NCBI RefSeq assembly: GCF_030035675.1
Contig: NC_084482.1
Coordinates: 74,375,120-74,439,119, forward strand
Length of the DNA stretch: 64,000 bases
Source of the DNA: Rhineura floridana
Lineage: Eukaryota > Chordata > Lepidosauria > Squamata > Rhineuridae
Direction: 5' to 3'
The notes under the pieces were generated by a model, which was given only the letters and a program-made list of their open reading frames with translations, was not told the DNA's origin and searched no databases. Numbering within the stretch: the first letter of the stretch is position 1; each line of letters begins with the position of its first letter. Below, in pieces: positions 55,004-64,000 of this stretch. Both the position numbers and the translations under genes were made by a program.

Positions 55004-58000
55004 CTGTTGTCAAAGAAGAGAGAGTTACATGTCATTAGTATCTATACAGGCCTCCATACTTTCTACTCCCTATATCCCTCTTAACATACTCGATGTTAGC
55101 AACTGTACAAGGTGGGAAACTACGAACAAAAATTATGCTGACAGTACACTCAAGCTGGAATATCAAGCCACTCTACAACAGTCTAGGATTCTGATAGCAG
55201 TACTTGCCTTGGGCTACATTATCTAGAGCAGGGATGGGAAACTAGTGGCCTTCCCAGCTGATGCTAGCCTACAACCAGACAACTGGTGATGTTGATGGGC
55301 TGATAGGAGACTGGAAACAATTGGAGGCCCACAGGTTCCCCATTCCTGATCTAGAGTCAGAATTGAAAAGAGGCTTGCAGGACATCAAAACCAACTCTGT
55401 CTGCTGCACAAAATCCAGAGCTAAAGCACCCTCAGTAGATGGCTGTCCTGTATATGCCTGAAGTCTTCTGGTGAGGGAGAGGTTTCCCTACCCCCAGGAT
55501 TTGGTCAAACTTCTTACTGTCAAGTCATTTTTCCTAATGTTCAACCAAAAACTACCTTCCTATAACCTGACCATCAGAAAACAGGATCTGCCTTCTATGG
55601 AACAGTCCTTCAGGAATCTGAAGAGTGCTATCTTATTTTGTCTACTCTTCCCAGTTCCTTCAATCTTTTATCACAAGACTTTCTATACCTGGCTATCTTT
55701 GTTGCCTCCTGAAAGGAGTGGAGAGAATTGTTGCACTGCCTTCGTGCAAGCCAGTGCAAGACAAACCTCTCTGCTCACAGGTCAGTGTCTCGTTTGTGAC
55801 CTATGTTTACCAAAAACCCCACCTTACCCATGTAATGCAACACCTATAATCTCAGCAAGCAGTGTTAGGCGTCTACATTTCATATGGAAGATATTTCCCC
55901 CTCCTTAGCTTAATTAGCATCTTCACTCTTTCACAGACAATTCCCAAGTGTGATCCTGTTCTGGATAGCCAGAAGACTGGAGTCCTGGAAAGCCTTCTCA
56001 AACCTGGTGCCTTCCAGATGTTTTGGACTCCAACTCCCATCAGCCCTAGCCAACATTGTCATCAGTGATTCATGGCCATACCATTATGCCCTACAAAGTA
56101 TTGGTTAAGACTCAACATCTTTGTTAAGTTCAGGCCATGACTTACCTGGAAGGCACTGAGTCATAATGGCAAAGCCAATCCAGGATCCCACCTGGAAGAG
56201 AAGGAAAAGAATAGGTCAGGATTGTGGCAGGCAACGCAGATCCTTCAGATGAATAATGTGTTCCTCAGCTATGGTGAAATAAAAAAATCAGTAGCTTTTT
56301 TGGATGCTACTCACAGGTATAAGAAGGGACCAGAGCCTTGCTCATCCCTAAAGTATATTTCTGTACTTGCAGTGAAAGCAGACTTCTGGAGCAGATTGTT
56401 CCCCCTTAAGACATACCTGCCTGACAAATTAGTTGGTCTTATATACTGGATTTAGGTCAAAGGCTGTTGTGTAAGTAGAAGGAAGTGGCTGCCCTACTTA
56501 CAACTCAGAGAAGGAATATCAACATTCACCGGAGTACAACAGCCACAGTTAAAATGGGTCTGGAATTTCTCAAATGGGTACTCAATGCCAATCTGATACC
56601 AAATGAGTATCTTACTGCAGAAAATAAGGGATGAAAAGTGTACATAGAGCAAGCGCTCAAGGTGTCAACTAACTGCTCAAGGCACATTATGAAGCAAGAT
56701 TAAAACACTCTTATTTCAACAAACATTAAGGTTAACCCAATGTTCCCTCTGCAGTGCCATATAGGACAGAGGACCTCTGCTGGTTATACAAATTCGTTTT
56801 AAATTACAACTGGCAAGCAGCATATCAAATATTTGAATATGAAGGACGAAAACTAAACCAAAACACCAACATCCTATGTAATGTTCAGGAGCCACATACA
56901 CACGATGTCCTGGATGAATAAAAGTTCGCCATTCAGTCAAAAAACAGGTCCAGAAGGAAAAATTAAGCACTCAGGGTGGCTGTCAAGCAGCTGCTGCTCC
57001 TGCCACATACTGAATATAAAAATGTGTACAGACCAAGATACATGGGGCATCTTCCACATTCAAGCATCTCTAATGTGTTGTAAGGCTTTATCCTGTTCTC
57101 ACCTCATAGGTATAATTAGGACAGGAGACCAGCAAGAAAAGCCACGTGAAGGGGTTCTTGGTAGGATATGGGATCTTCCTGGCCTTGGAACCTAGGGAGA
57201 GAATTAAGAAGAATTTGATTTAATTCATAAAGAAAGTAATGCACACCTTTATTCTACACATGATATTGTTTTCTCTACTGAAAGGTATGGCAGCTGTGGT
57301 ATACGAGGATGCCTTTTGGTGGAGCCAACTTGTTCAACGGGGACTTTATTCTACTTCCTCCTCACAGGCAGCTCCACGAAAAACTGCTACCCTCATCATC
57401 TTAAACTCCATCATGGCTTGAGGTATTTGCAGACACCACTGCATGGGGTCCTGCACTTCAACTATTTATTTCACCAGAAAGATGTGGACCAGAGGCACCC
57501 TACATCTTAACTGAGAGCCGCCTGAACGCAGTCCATCAAAGAAATATGGCATCTAAATTAATTTAGCACCTCTCTCTGACATAATGAGTGATATCCAACT
57601 AATGTGTTCCGTCAGTGCAAGGATTTCCACTTGCACAACAGAACTTCCTCCTCCTACTCTCCCCTGCATGCCCCCTAAATCTGTTCTAGGGGTTCCCCCA
57701 ACCCTCCAGAGCAGATCTGGGTTGGAGGCAGGGAGAGAGTTCTGTTGTGCAAGGGTATATTCTTGCACTGACAAGACACATTAGCTGGTTACCACCCTAT
57801 GTTCTGGCTGAAACCTATGAAAGAATTTTACAGAAAAATGGTCAACTAACAGAATCTGTCAAGATATTTTAGTATAATGTCTCCTCCAACAACAACAAAA
57901 ACCAGCTGGATGACATGACTTCTAGGGCCCCTTCAAGTAGGGAGGGTGTGTGCGTGTGCGCGCATGTATGCCTACACACACAGAATGAAAAATGCTGGAG

Positions 58001-60952
58001 AGTATCAGCACTAAGTAAAGATATCTATGGCCTCAACAACCCCAGCAAAAATGGGGGTGAGTGTATGGGTCTGACAGAGAAGGGAACTCTTGTAAAGGCA
58101 TGGGAACAAGCTTCTAATCTACATATCCCCTCATTCCTCTTGGCTGTTCCTCAATCCCTATTTGCACCTATCTTATCCTCTTTATCACACACCTCCTTTG
58201 CTATCTTCCACTCAAACTTTTCTTCCTAAAAAATCCCCAATAACATAACCTAGATTCTGCAAAGCACACCAATAGTGCATGAATGAATCATGCAAATTTA
58301 CACAGGCACTGAAGGAAGTCAAAGACTATCTGCACAGAGTCTCATCAGTCATGGGCTGGCCATAAGAGTAGATCCTAATCGTGCTGCTCATCTGCCTCCT
58401 GTTTTAGCACTCCAAAAGGCCCCTCTGTACTCACCAGCAGGGCGCAGGTTCCGCAGAGCAATATGAATTGAGAAGTTTCCCAGCTGACAGAACTGCAAGA
58501 GGAAACAAAGCCAGTGACAACATACACATACAAAGAGACCAACCACCAACCTCACACAGCTCTCCCTACCACCACGTCTCCTTGGGGAAGGGACCTATCC
58601 TCCCAATTCTCTGGAAAGTGCCAAGTACATAGATGGTGCTAGCAAGAACAGAAGGCGGCAGCCTGGTCTTAACCACAGCAGAAGCACAAACAGGAAGAGG
58701 AGGAGGAATTAGTTTCTTTCTCTCATCACGAGTTTGGGCACTTCTTATCAGACTCCATTTTTTCAGTCACCACCTGAAACCACATAGCAACTTTCTATTA
58801 TGTGGGGGAATCATTACAGTCTGAGCAAGATCGAGCACAGAAAAACATCAGCCTGTGCAGGGCCTGGTCTCATGCCACAGATAGGTAGCCCTGACTGTTG
58901 CACAGCTGTGTTTCTGCAGAAATAACCCCTCAGATTTATATCCTTGCCTCTGCATGGCTGAACTTCCATCCCAAGTCTGCCTATAGTCCCAAATCCCCAC
59001 ATACCCAAGTCTCTCCTGCCCCATTTTCTGTAATCTCTCTCTACACATGCACGCGCACACCTCCCTTTAACCCTACATTGGGGCTGTTTTTACACCCCCT
59101 ATCCTTAAGGATCTACAAATTCTTACCAGAAATATGATAAGTGCCAGTTTCACTTGTTCGTGTCCATATGCTAAAAGGGGAGGGGGAGAGTGAGAAAACA
59201 GAAAACATTAGGACATGAGGGTAATTGTGGCAGTAGGAACAGCTAGTATGTTCCTATAGGAAGTAGATTCTACACTGACAGCAGAACTCAATGGTGTTTT
59301 CCAGAATGGAGGACTTATGATAGCTGCTACAAATATGTCTGTGAAGGCATGTATAATGGAACTGGAGTAAGGGAAACGAAACTGGGAGAGGAGCTGCAAT
59401 CAGACTTCACTTTGTCATTGCAGAGACATCAGTGCCTTCTTCCTCCCTTTGTTTCTTTTAACCAGATACAGGGCATGAAGGACAAAATCATAAAATGAAA
59501 TGTTAAGAGACAATTGGTATGTTTGCCCTTTAAAAAATCAAGGGAGAAGATCTGCTGTCACTTTTTACAAACTTTTAAATATTTTTTGAAAAGAGACTAA
59601 ACCCAGCAACATGCTTTACAGGCACAACAATGAAATGGGATCAAACTGGGCTTGTGTGCAGTAAGTCCAGAAAGTTACATTCGAGGTTAAGTAGCTATGA
59701 TATGCTAGTCTGTTGAGATGTTAAAAATTAATCTAGACCTTGGAGTAATTTATACAAACGGGAGATAGGATATAAATATAAACAATATTCTGCCTTTAAT
59801 CCAAGGATCTCAAGGCAACGTACATGTCACCCTCCTTTTTTTAATTCCTCAGAGCAACTTTGTGTGGTACGCTAAGATGAGAGTGTGACTGACCCAAAGT
59901 CACCTGATGAGTTTAACAGCTGAGTGGGAAATTTGAGCCTACACCTCTCCAGTCCTAGTCTGCCACTGTTAACCACTATGCAAAGAAAGACACACCCACA
60001 GAGCAGCCCCATCCCTTCACATATCTGCATGAGCCATTGTTCTGTGTGCCTTCTCACTGGAAGGATGCAAATCCCAGAGCAGTGGCTCATGAAGAGATGT
60101 AACATGCTGTGTCCTCTGGTGACAGGTACCATGTCTCCATGTCAGAAATAACTGAATGATCTAAGCATGCGACAGAATTATCCACCCTCAGCAGAGGGCA
60201 GCAGGAAGCAAAGGCCAGGGCTACTACCTCGCATGCAATTATTTAGTTTGGAAAATCTTGGAAAGGGAAGGGGGAAACTAAAGATTTATCCCTTGGGGGA
60301 AGAACATGTGGACTGTGCGTATCACTGTAGTTCAATGCTTATCTTTCCTTGTGTAAAATAAAAAAACTGAATCCTGCTAGGAATAGGAAACACATGGATA
60401 ACTTATTCTGCCTCTCAAAGAGCTATGTGGAGCACTGGAGACCTGCTTTCTGATCTCCTGGAAATCCTGATTGGCTCTAAGCACATACTCACTGCCTTCC
60501 TTTGCTTTGACAATTTAAGCCGCAAGCCTATCTTTGTAACAATAAGCCCTATACATTTTAGTTTTAAAAAGAAATGAAAGATGAGATTCTGATGTATCGT
60601 TAGATTTTTGCACTTCCCAGACTAACAGAGTTTACACAGCCATGGTCGTCGTCCTGTTGATATGCTGGATTGACCAATTAACACCTAAACAAATCAGCAG
60701 CACGCTATCTCCTGTGCCAAGAACCAATGCTGAATACAATGTGATACTCTTCTGGTAAATTCAAGGCAAGAAAGATTAATCCCATTAATACTGTTTTTAT
60801 TATTTTTATAATTGTTTTTATATTGTTTTAAATTTTAAAATTGTGTTTTAAATTGTTTTTAAAATATGTGTATCAAATTGTATATTTGTTATAATGTTTT
60901 TGATTGCTGTAAACCGCCCAGAGAGCTTCAGCTATGGGGCGGTACACAAGTG

Positions 60953-60985
<33 letters not shown>

Positions 60986-63774
60986 CTAAACTGCTTAAAA
61001 GGCCACTTGGACTCTTTGCCCAGCACTAACCACCAAGATCCCAGCTTCCCCTTCTTTTCCAGGCTCACCTGGTGGAGTATACAATGGGTGATTGATGTAG
61101 TATGCCATCCAGGCAGCAAAGCCCCAGTAATAAGTACAGTTCTGGAGAAAGAAAAGAAACACATATGGCTCTCTGGTTAAGCTGTAGCAAAACAGGGATC
61201 TGCCAACTATACCAACTTCATAGCCTGAGAAAGGCTCAAGCAGAGGATGAGGCCAACCCTCCCCCTCATTTCTATGAAGATGCCCAAGGCCATTTGCTAC
61301 TTAAAAACCACAGGTAGGTCTTCTGAGGGCTGCCCTTTGCAGCCATCACATTGCTTGTCCTTTCCTGATGCTGCTCCTCCCCTAGCTTCATCACCAGCAC
61401 TGCTCACCTTGAAGATGTTACGTAAGGGCATTGTGCCATGGGAGAACCTATGGACAAAGAGGGTCTCCAAGAGGCGCTTGATGTAGTGGAAAGAGTGACA
61501 AATGCAGGCCAAGCTGGGAAGGAAAAAGAGAAAGCAGGCAGAAGAGGAGATTATTATAGCAGTGAAATCTTCCAGAGAAATACAAACACACTTCTGTCAC
61601 AGCTAAGCAGCAACTTCAGTGAGGACGGTTAAAACCAAGCTTTCCACAAGTCCTCCTGGTGTTATGCTTTGAGCTTTCATATTTTAGCCAATCAGAAGGA
61701 CTACTTGCAGGCCTTTGCTGATCAGCCACTGCAAGGTGTTTAAACTAGCAGAGTCAGGTCAATTGTTCTAGAAGAAGTGTTAACCTAAAATCCTGCCACA
61801 GGAACAAATGCATGGGGATGTTTGTGATATTTTGTAATAAAAAAATTAAAAATGCATGGGAAAGCTATGGAGCACTCAATATTGTGTCCAACAGCCACAG
61901 ATAATTCAGTACGCAACCCTGTTATCTTCTGCCAGCTGATGTACTGCTTCTAGAAATGCCGATTGTAGTTCAGAGAACCTAGGACACCATTTTGGGAATG
62001 AAAGGTTCCCACTCCAACAGCAGGATGCAAGAAGGGTGAGAGGCCAAACCAACAAGGGAGGAAGTAAAATGGGACACATTTTTCTTCCCATTGACTATCC
62101 TTGGTGTGGGCTCAGATCCCCGCTAAATTAGTGGGAAGTATTCCAGTACAAGCTAAACACAAAAAGCAAAATGCCTACCTTGGCCTGCACATACTTACTG
62201 TACAACAGAGTACTTGCTGGAGGAGAAGTCATACTTATGACCATAGATGAAGGGTACCCGGAAGTAAAAGAGCAAGTAGATGAGCAGGGGTCCAGCATAC
62301 TCTGTGAGGAACACCTGACAGGAAGAAGGCAGGACGAACGGAGAGTAAGAAAAACAAGGACATGGGAAAGCTGGGGGGAGGGGTCCCGTGGAGAAGGAAG
62401 AGGAGCCCTTACCGTTACCCAGCTGATTTGTGCTCCCAAGTCTCGAAAATACAGTGTTGCTGTGGTGCCCACCGGCAAGTTCTGAAGGATGTCTTCATCT
62501 TTTAGAGACTTCCCCTCTGCAAGAAAGAAGAAATCAAAACGATGCTCCAGTTGCCTAGGCACCTTGACCGGGACACCAAACCAAATGGCTCCTTCTTTGG
62601 TTACATTTCAGAAAATCTCTGGCTGCCTGACATCCAGAAAGAGGAAGCCACAATTGGGGGTGGGGGTAGCTCCAAAAGAGATGATGGATGCTTAATGATG
62701 GTCTCATTTCACAATAATCTGGACATCCAAGAAATGACTGGTTACACAAACTTTCAAACATCCGCCTCATAAGAATTCCCAAGGCCAGAAATTCCCACAT
62801 CCATTGCATCCTATGATTAAAGACTTAGCAACCCCATATGGAGTCTGCCAACCCACTCCCAGCCACCCACCATAATTTCCTAGCTAAGACAAGCTACCTA
62901 CAAAAAAGAGACACCAAAAGTATAAGAATGCTTTCTAAAATACCAACTTACTAGGATCCAGTCGCAGAGACTGCCGGGCTGGATACCACTGAGGATCTGG
63001 GAAAAGAAAAAAAGAAAAAGAAAGCTGTTAAATACTGAGTCAGGCCAGTGGTCCATCTAGTTCATTGTTGTTGACAATGGCCTGCACTGACTCCAGGGTT
63101 TAAGTCCCAGCCCTAACTGGAGATGTTCCTTCTTTCAGCGGCAAGTAAAAGAAAGACATCTATGTTTTATTGTTCCTTTACTGTATTTTGTATATTGCTG
63201 TTAGATGCCTAGAGCGCCATTTGGTGGAAATGCAGGATACAAATTTAACTATTAACTAACAAACACACACATCTGGAAGTACACACACTAAATCAAGAAA
63301 TAAGCCAACATAGAAAAAAGTAAACTAGCAAGGTCAGGTCAATTGCTTAATAGGTTAATAGCTTCCTTTCTCAAAATCTGTGGAGATAAGAATGAAAGTT
63401 CAGAATCGGAAGCTATCACCCTTTCAGAATTTGTTTCCGATTAGAAGAAAAACTTGAGCCAAAATAGTATTTTCAAGGCTTCATTATTAAAGTGACATTA
63501 TGTGTGTTTCAAGTGGCAAGTTTTACTCATTAAGGAAGTAGTTCAGCACTTTTGACTCTGTGTTTTCAGCTCTATCCCTCCTTCCCTCTGTGGGCTGCTC
63601 CCATTGTGAAGACGAGGATATGACATGGGGGAAAATCCAAAGGGTCCGTGCTGGTGTGTGTGTGTGTGTGTGCGTGCGTGCGTACCGCAGGAGTCACACA
63701 AGGAAACTTGTTCCATACATACGGGACTTAGTGAAGAGGTTCTTGATCTCCGCTATGGTAGCATTAGGCTCAAC
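54876..63774 (-). CDS. TECR: trans-2,3-enoyl-CoA reductase, eleven exons in window, 5' end beyond right edge
   Basis: Eleven - strand exons (coordinates in the exon entries) sum to 861 bp, 286 residues plus stop. With the 22 residues expected upstream this equals the 308 of human TECR. It is a multi-pass endoplasmic-reticulum enzyme that performs the last, NADPH-dependent step of very-long-chain fatty acid elongation and also acts in sphingosine-1-phosphate breakdown. The N-terminal part is the ubiquitin-like domain ([38 protein letters not shown]). The C-terminal part is the steroid 5-alpha-reductase-type domain ([93 protein letters not shown]). All phases and GT-AG sites agree. It converges on NDUFB7. 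Confidence 0.98.
55225..55352. repeat. palindromic MITE-like repeat, family 1, in TECR intron
   Basis: Outer ends 'agggatgggaaactagtggc' and 'gcccacaggttccccattcc' are inverted. The core is more decayed than in the other copies. Confidence 0.6.
55985..56070. repeat. palindromic MITE-like repeat, family 1, half copy
   Basis: 'ttggactccaactcccatca' with 'ccctagccaacattgtcatc'. The second arm is missing. It lies 75 bp from a TECR donor. Confidence 0.65.
56146..56191 (-). CDS. TECR: TECR exon
   Basis: 46 bp: [15 protein letters not shown] plus one base. Donor CCAG|GTAAGT. Confidence 0.97.
57103..57191 (-). CDS. TECR: TECR exon
   Basis: [20 protein letters not shown] and [10 protein letters not shown], within the 5-alpha-reductase-type domain. 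Confidence 0.97.
58435..58492 (-). CDS. TECR: TECR exon
   Basis: [19 protein letters not shown] plus one base. Donor GCTG|GTGAGT. Confidence 0.97.
59127..59170 (-). CDS. TECR: TECR exon
   Basis: 44 bp: [15 protein letters not shown], a membrane segment. Acceptor CTTTTAG, donor CTG|GTAAGA. Confidence 0.95.
59768..59980 (-). repeat. tRNA-derived SINE in TECR intron
   Basis: On the + strand the reversed SINE shows 'ccaaagtcacctgatgagtt', 'gctgagtgggaaatttgagc' and 'cactgttaaccactatgc', corresponding to the 3' body, box B and box A in reverse. Confidence 0.7.
60770..60984 (+). repeat. L2-type LINE 3' end with (AATC)n tail
   Basis: 'gctgtaaaccgcccagagag' and 'gctatggggcggtacacaag' are the diagnostic reptile L2-type 3' end. 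The (AATC) tail (60953-60984) has about eight units. Confidence 0.75.
61069..61141 (-). CDS. TECR: TECR exon
   Basis: [20 protein letters not shown] and YTPP plus one base. Acceptor TTTCTCCAG. Confidence 0.97.
61408..61513 (-). CDS. TECR: TECR exon
   Basis: [19 protein letters not shown] and [16 protein letters not shown], the strongly conserved core with histidines. Donor AAG|GTGAGC. Confidence 0.97.
62199..62314 (-). CDS. TECR: TECR exon
   Basis: [20 protein letters not shown] (a membrane segment) and [18 protein letters not shown]. Confidence 0.97.
62413..62516 (-). CDS. TECR: TECR exon
   Basis: [20 protein letters not shown] through [11 protein letters not shown], the end of the ubiquitin-like domain and the linker. 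Donor ACG|GTAAGG. Confidence 0.97.
62952..62996 (-). CDS. TECR: TECR exon
   Basis: 45 bp: [15 protein letters not shown]. Donor CCTA|GTAAGT. Confidence 0.96.
63030..63125 (-). repeat. tRNA-derived SINE fragment in TECR intron
   Basis: The + strand reads 'tactgagtcaggccagtggt' and 'ccatctagttcattgttg', the reversed body of the SINE seen at 17053. Confidence 0.7.
63140..63255 (+). repeat. L2-type LINE 3' tail
   Basis: 'attgctgttagatgcctaga' and 'tggtggaaatgcaggataca' fit a decayed L2-type 3' end. Confidence 0.45.
63723..63774 (-). CDS. TECR: TECR exon (first in window)
   Basis: [17 protein letters not shown] plus one base. Acceptor TTTCAG, donor GTATGT. A GT/GC microsatellite (63653-63683) lies just inside the following intron. 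Confidence 0.96.
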
Positions 63775-64000
63775 CTGAAAGAAAACAAAAGGTGATCAGG
63801 GAAAGAAAGCACAACATCCTGCATGCTTAAAGAGTGAGCAAAGTTCAAGCCCCCTTGATCCAAGGGTCTTCCCTGGCAATCATGCTAGAAGAATACTATA
63901 CTTGCATTATGTGAGGACTAGAGAAATGCCATCACAACAGCTACCACATCCAACATTCAGCCCAGGAAGGGATAAACCAACTATACAACCAGAAAATACA

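Noticed and set aside
55471-55908. + strand frame of 145 codons between the last two TECR exons
   Set aside because: It lies in a TECR intron on the opposite strand, with no domain or splice-consistent partners.

Overview
The window is vertebrate nuclear DNA, most likely from a squamate reptile (lizard). The genes are split into short exons with GT-AG introns. The rest is a dense repeat mixture typical of lizards: an RTE/BovB-like LINE, L2/CR1 and L1 LINEs, tRNA-derived SINEs, a 5S-rRNA-derived SINE, several palindromic MITE families and a chromodomain Ty3/Gypsy element. Species cannot be told from the sequence. No bacterial-style operons, CRISPR arrays or free-standing RNA genes were seen.

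Three host genes are supported. (1) A type II transmembrane C-type lectin on the + strand (exons 29809-41051): cytoplasmic tail with tyrosine motifs, TM segment, coiled-coil stalk, and an EPN-type carbohydrate-recognition domain split over three exons. Its initiator exon was not found. (2) NDUFB7, the B18 subunit of respiratory complex I, complete on the + strand in three exons (46109-51345). (3) TECR, trans-2,3-enoyl-CoA reductase, on the - strand: eleven exons (54876-63774) encode all but about the first 22 residues, and the first exon(s) lie beyond the right edge. NDUFB7 and TECR converge tail to tail. From memory, the human 19p13.12 block also has TECR, NDUFB7 and a C-type lectin (CLEC17A) next to each other, so this looks like a conserved neighbourhood and suggests a CLEC17A-like identity for the lectin. 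The three genes do unrelated jobs (carbohydrate recognition, oxidative phosphorylation, very-long-chain fatty acid elongation).

Layout: 1-22 kb is gene-poor and repeat-rich. It holds an I-superfamily-like LINE (1.5-4.3 kb), a 5S SINE, an L1 3' end, a locally duplicated segment with a Harbinger-like MITE in one copy (9.9-11.0 kb), a candidate DNA transposon (11.65-13.4 kb), part of an RTE LINE, and a 4-kb terminally-inverted repeat unit, copy A (15.1-19.1 kb). A fossil but recently inserted Ty3/Gypsy chromovirus sits at 22.4-28.1 kb inside an older MIR-like SINE. The lectin gene (29.8-41.1 kb) carries an RTE LINE, a 33-bp minisatellite and copy B of the 4-kb unit in its introns. 41-46 kb is intergenic repeats, 46-51.5 kb is NDUFB7, and 53.2-64 kb is TECR.

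The main hunt results are the precisely bounded 3.2-4.0 kb unit present twice with TA at both ends and inverted termini; a shared 3' extension on two copies of the RTE LINE that includes a MITE; a chimeric head-to-head LINE/SINE insertion with an 11-bp target duplication; and a predicted self-priming site in the chromovirus. Homology calls are from recognition, not from searches. Exon boundaries were checked by reading frame and splice consensus.
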